From assembly GCF_000186865.1 (NCBI RefSeq), contig NW_008705575.1, positions 536,577-600,576 on the forward strand: DNA of 64,000 bases. The letters run 5' to 3'. The notes under the pieces were generated by a model. The model saw nothing but the letters and a program-made list of their open reading frames with translations, searched no databases and was not told the DNA's origin. The translations under genes and the position numbers were made by a program. Shown piece by piece: positions 60,688 through 64,000 of the stretch. Origin of the DNA: Aureococcus anophagefferens. Taxonomy: Eukaryota; Sar; Pelagophyceae; Pelagomonadales; Pelagomonadaceae. Numbering within the stretch: position 1 is the first letter of the stretch; each line of letters starts with the position of its first letter.

Positions 60688-61970
60688 ATGGTCGAGGGTC
60701 CGGGCACGACCAACAACGGAAAGAAGGCGCGCGCGCTGTGCGGGCTGCGCCTGGCGAAGGACTGCGTCGGCATCCCAGCCGGCGCGCGGCTGGCCGACGT
60801 GCTCGTCCTCGGCAAGGAGCTCTTCCTCATCTTCGCGTCGCCCGCCGCCGCGCCGCCGAGCGTCGTCTTCGCCTCGACGGCCGAGGACGACGACGTCATC
60901 GATCTGTGCAGCGACAGCGACGAGGACGCGCCGGCGGCGACGACGGAGACGGAGACGGCGGTGCGCTGCCACTTCGGCATGAGCGGCTCGCTGCTCTTCG
61001 ACGCCGCGAAGCCGCGGTCGGCGCGCGCGGTCGAGCTGCTCCGCGCGGACTTCGAGCCCTCCTCCGCGGGCGGCCGCGCGCGCTCGCTCGCCGTCTTCGG
61101 CGACGGGTCCACGGGCGCCGTGTGTCGCGCGGACGCCGCGTCCGCGCGCGCCAGGGTCGCCGCGCGCGCGCATTTGGACGTCTGCTCCGACCGCTTCGAC
61201 GCCGCGCGCGCGGCCGCGCGGCTCGCGGAGGCGGGCGACGCGACGATCGCGGCGGCGCTCATGGACCAGCGCGTGAGCCCCGGCACGGGCAACATCATCA
61301 AGATCGAGAGCCTGCACCGCGCGCGCGTCGCGCCGGACCGCGTCGTGAGCGGCCTGTCGAAAGGCGAGGTCGCCAAGGTCATCCGCGAGGCGCGGGGCTT
61401 CGCGCGCGCGTGGCTCGCGGGGCGGCGGCCGGCGTGCCTCGTCTACGACAAGACGGCCTGCGGCGACTGCGGCGGCCCCGTCGCCATGACGAAGGGCGAC
61501 ATCACGGCGTCGCCACTTGGCTTCGAAAAACGAAACGTGTCGCTCGTGTAGGCGACATCACGGCGAACAGGGTGCATTTTCACTGCGCGGCCTGCTGCAG
61601 CGGCGCGCCGCAGCCGTCGCGGAAGCGCGAGCGCGAGGCGGACGATCGGTCGTTCATGCGGGGCCACTCGTGCGGCAAGCCCTCGGAGAAGCTCAAGCGC
61701 GTCCGCAAGCAGAATTGCAACGAGGGCCGCCTCTTCTGGTCCTGCGCGCGCGCGGGCTGCCACGCGAACTTTTCCTGGGCCGACGCGAAGTTCCCCAAGT
61801 GCCGCTGCGACGCGGTCTCTCGCCTGCGCGTGACGAAGAACGGCAACAACGCGGGCAAGTGGTTCTTCGCGTGTTCAAAGGGGCGGGACGCGGCCTGCGG
61901 CTTCTTCCAGTGGGCCGATGCGGCTGTGCTGGAGAAGGCGCTGGGCGGGCACCTGCGGCCGCTGACGTGA
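60688..61970 (+). CDS. NEIL3-like DNA glycosylase (Fpg/Nei fold plus tandem GRF zinc fingers), one short intron
   Basis: Exons 60688-61495 and 61552-61970, 408 residues. It begins MVEGPG like NEIL3, with Val2 in place of the catalytic Pro of Fpg. A NAD(P)-sized core includes VRCHFGMSGSLLF; H2TH region ALMDQRVSPGTGNIIKIESL; zinc finger CGDCGGPV...NRVHFHCAACC; then two GRF-type fingers, CGKPSEKLKRVRKQNCNEGR with LFWSCARAGCHANFSWAD, and CDAVSRLRVTKNGNNAGKWF with FACSKGRDAACGFFQWAD. NEIL3 removes oxidised bases and unhooks interstrand cross-links. The 56-bp intron uses GC-AG; a GT-AG alternative (61509-61570) also keeps frame but drops the Arg of the zinc finger. It is nested between two paralogous genes. 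Confidence 0.85.
61496..61551 (+). other. 56-bp intron flanked by a 15-bp direct repeat (GC-AG)
   Basis: GGCGACATCACGGCG occurs at 61495-61509 and 61551-61565. The sequence between ends GTGTAG, directly before the second copy. Reading the first copy as intronic gives GC...AG and restores KGDITANRVHFHC. The insert is only 42 bp and lacks introner ends. Confidence 0.7.
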
Positions 61971-62216
61971 GGGGAGGGGTCCGGCGGCCCGGCGCGTAAA
62001 CTCTCGATTTACCCCCGGCGAGGTACTAGTAGGTCCGACGGGCATTCTCCTGGCAATGTGCTAAAAAAAAGCGTCTCGAAACACAGAGGCTGCCACCCCC
62101 AACGCACGCCCGCAAGTTGAACCCAATCGAGCACCCCGCAACCGCCCGCGACAGCGCGCGCCAATACATAACCCGCACGCACGTGAAAAACAAGCAAAAA
62201 AGAGCCCGCAAAAATC

Positions 62217-63134
62217 ATGTCGGTCTTCCGCTCCCCCCGCTTCTTCAGCTCGAAGAAGGTCGTCAAGAACACGCAGCCGAGCCGCACGCTCAAGGACCTC
62301 GAGGCCTCCGGCGCCGCGGGCGACGGCGTCGACGACGAGGAGTACATCCTCGAGGAGCGCGCGTCCGTCGAGGTCCTCGAGCCCGCGGAGGAGCGCAAAT
62401 CCGTCGAGCTCGGCGAGCGCAAATCCGTGACCTTCTCCCGGTCCCTCGGCGAGCGGCCACACAACTCCCTCGGCGAGCGGCCGACCCTCGAGGAGCGCGT
62501 CTCGCTCACGAAGGCGCGGACGACGGGCGGCAAGAGCCTGTCGGAGCTCGTCACCGACAGCAAGTCGCCCGGCCGGTCCCCGCGCACGCCCGGCGGCCGC
62601 TTCATCAAGCGCCAGAGCTCGGAGCGCACGAAGATCCGCATCCAGAAGGCCCAGGGCGGCACGACGGTGACGCTCGAGACCGCGCCCGTCGCCGCCAGGG
62701 ACGGCACGGCGACCCCGGCGACCGCGGCGCCCGAGGAGGACGCGCTCCTCGAGCGGCCGTCCCTGTCGCGCGCGGACCTCCTCGGCGGCAAGCCGGGCCA
62801 CTTCGCGCGGACGCACGTCAGGAAAGTCGTCGCCGACGCCGCCAAGCCGAACGTCACCATCGTCGTCGACGGCGCCGGCGGCGACGTCGTCGCCGACTCG
62901 TCGCTCGTCAAGATCAAGCGCAAGGGCCTCCGCCCGGGCCTCGGCCGCCAGGGCTCCCTCGGCGCCCGCGCGGCGCCGCGGGGCACGCGCGCGCCGCCGG
63001 CCGCCGAGGTCGAGGGCGAGGCGAGCCCGGCGAGCGTGACGGAGGACGTCGCCGCCAAGACGGAGCGCGAGAAGGAGCTCGAGGCGCGCCTCGCGGTCCT
63101 CGAGGAGCAGCTCAGCAAGACGCAGTGCCGGTGA
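62217..63134 (+). CDS. Paralogue of the Ser/Thr-Pro-rich protein at 59.5 kb (unknown family)
   Basis: 305 residues. Unique N-terminus with EER/GER repeats (EERKSVELGERKSVTFSRSL; GERPHNSLGERPTLEERVSL), then the shared blocks KSLSEL, PRTPGGRFIKR, TKIRI, TTVTLET, ATPATAAPEEDALL, RPSLSRADLLGGKPGHFARTH and the coiled coil TEREKELEARLAVLEEQLSK. Order and spacing of the blocks are conserved with the upstream copy. The leader (62100-62216) is A-rich immediately before the ATG. Function unknown. Confidence 0.6.
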   Translation: MSVFRSPRFFSSKKVVKNTQPSRTLKDLEASGAAGDGVDDEEYILEERASVEVLEPAEERKSVELGERKSVTFSRSLGERPHNSLGERPTLEERVSLTKARTTGGKSLSELVTDSKSPGRSPRTPGGRFIKRQSSERTKIRIQKAQGGTTVTLETAPVAARDGTATPATAAPEEDALLERPSLSRADLLGGKPGHFARTHVRKVVADAAKPNVTIVVDGAGGDVVADSSLVKIKRKGLRPGLGRQGSLGARAAPRGTRAPPAAEVEGEASPASVTEDVAAKTEREKELEARLAVLEEQLSKTQCR

Positions 63135-63185
63135 TCCCGCCGCCGCGCGCGCGCAAGTGTGTCCCCCTCTGTGCCCCTGTACCAT

Positions 63186-63285
63186 AGCGTCGTAAATTCG
63201 AACGAAGGACGCTCCCCTGGGCACGTCAATTCGAACGAACCACGAGCGGTTACCAGACGAGGAGCGCTCCCTCGAAGGTCGCTCC
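63186..63285. repeat. Short direct repeats in the intergenic region
   Basis: AATTCGAACGAA is repeated at about 63194 and 63229. GGACGCTCCC, GAGCGCTCCC and GGTCGCTCCC follow as related units. Lower-complexity spacer; no gene seen. Confidence 0.6.
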
Positions 63286-64000
63286 CTAGAAGACGCCGCA
63301 CGCGAAGAGCGCGTCGTACTTGAGGCGCTCCTGGGCGTCGCCGAGGGTGGCGTAGGCGGCGTTGATCTTCATCATCGTCGCCGTCGTGTCGGCGTCGTTG
63401 CGGTCCGGGTGGTACTTGAGGGCGAGCTTGAAGAAGGCCTTCTTGACCTCGCCGGCCGTCGCCGTCGGCGCGCAGCCGAGCACCGCGTAGTGCGACTCCC
63501 GCGTCGGCGCGGCGTGGCGCGGCGGCCGCGGCGGCGGGGGCTTGGGCTTGGGCTCGGCCTTGTCGGCCTCCTTGGCGGCCTCGGCCGCGCGCTCCGCGCC
63601 GCGGCGGATCGCGTCGGCCATCGCGCGCTTCTCGGCGTCGGAAGCCCTCGAGTCCTCGGCGAAGTCGGCCTGGCCCCGGGCGTGCTCGTGGGCCTCGGCG
63701 GCGGCCTGCATCTTCGCCTCGGCCTGCCGCGCGAACTGGGACGCGCGGCGCCGCGCGACGCGGAGCCAGTTCCGCGCGCGCTGCGTCGCCCGCCGCGCGT
63801 CCGCGAGGCCCGACGCGGCCGCGGCGCGGTCCGCGACGTCGCTCGCCCGCTGGCCCTGGCGCATCGCCGTGCGCGGCGTCGCGGCGCGGTTCACGGGCGC
63901 CTCGGCGCCGCGGGCCTCGTCGCCCCGGGAGCTCGACGCGCCCGCGGAGCCGCCGGGCGCGACGAACCCCGGGGGGAAGAGGGGCCGGCCCGTCCGCTCC
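63286..64000 (-). CDS. J-domain (DnaJ/HSP40) protein, 5' end outside window
   Basis: The minus-strand frame is open from 64000 to the stop at 63286 with no ATG that is clearly the start, so the N-terminus lies beyond the window. Visible: a Pro/Gly/Ser-rich start (RPLFPPGFVAPGGSAGASSS), a charged Ala/Arg-rich helix (LRVARRRASQFARQAEAKMQ), a Pro spacer (KPKPPPPRPPRHAAP) and a C-terminal J domain (SHYAVLGCAPTATAGEVKKA, FFKLALKYHPDRND, MMKINAAYATLGDAQERLKY) with the essential HPD. Having the J domain last resembles DNAJC-type co-chaperones. Its HSP70 partner and location are unknown. Confidence 0.8.
   Translation of the reverse strand, partial: ERTGRPLFPPGFVAPGGSAGASSSRGDEARGAEAPVNRAATPRTAMRQGQRASDVADRAAAASGLADARRATQRARNWLRVARRRASQFARQAEAKMQAAAEAHEHARGQADFAEDSRASDAEKRAMADAIRRGAERAAEAAKEADKAEPKPKPPPPRPPRHAAPTRESHYAVLGCAPTATAGEVKKAFFKLALKYHPDRNDADTTATMMKINAAYATLGDAQERLKYDALFACGVF

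Overview
The window is eukaryotic nuclear DNA: very GC-rich and densely packed. Most genes are single-exon, with tail-to-tail neighbours a few bases apart and one pair overlapping by 6 bp. The gene set is eukaryotic (mitochondrial carrier, kintoun, TFIP11, signal peptide peptidase, F-box/kelch and MYND proteins, a 5S rRNA with a Pol III T-run). One small protein has a heterokont-style bipartite plastid leader (phenylalanine after a signal peptide). Together with the transposon-like introns, this points to a stramenopile alga, most likely a pelagophyte such as Aureococcus. The taxonomic call is inference. Two runs of exactly 50 N (19038-19087, 39245-39294) are assembly gaps.

Layout. 0-8.6 kb: P2X-like channel (partial), acyl-CoA synthetase, START lipid-transfer protein, CNNM-type transporter split by an introner, RING/IBR-like protein, two unknowns. 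8.8-18.2 kb: TFIP11 splicing factor, endonuclease/phosphatase-fold protein, subtilase, SLC25 carrier, kelch protein, methyltransferase. 18.2-24.4 kb: a one-carbon/pterin neighbourhood with a DUF4460-like protein cut by a gap, C1-THF synthase (introner, C-terminus lost in the gap), a channel remnant, and a THI5-like/FolD-like/pterin-dehydratase fusion. 24.5-39.1 kb: DEDD exonuclease, F-box/kelch protein, glycosyltransferase-like protein, kintoun, CorA/ZntB-like transporter with broken frames, a complete CNBD potassium channel, and a type II glycosyltransferase with a repeated stem. 40-50 kb: signal peptide peptidase, F-box protein, plastid protein, MYND protein, serine carboxypeptidase, 5S rRNA, a 2OG-dioxygenase with a VHL-like tail, a membrane protein and TsaD/Qri7. 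50.2-58.8 kb: one gene with about 13 C2 domains and four introner introns. 58.9-64 kb: a secreted protein, a NEIL3-like glycosylase flanked by two paralogues of an unknown family, and a J-domain protein.

The standout system is a set of six introner elements, non-autonomous transposon-like units that act as introns. Each has terminal inverted repeats and an 8-bp target duplication. The host duplication supplies the 5' splice site (GT five times, GC once) and the element supplies the polypyrimidine tract and AG. All six are phase 0, and they occur in both orientations. There are two subfamilies (192-193 bp and 203 bp) that share a core but have different ends. Two members of different subfamilies sit at the equivalent codon of two homologous C2 repeats. 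Other notable items are the THI5-FolD-PCD and dioxygenase-VHL fusions, kintoun in a lineage usually regarded as non-motile, and several one-base frame breaks that are either assembly errors or real lesions.
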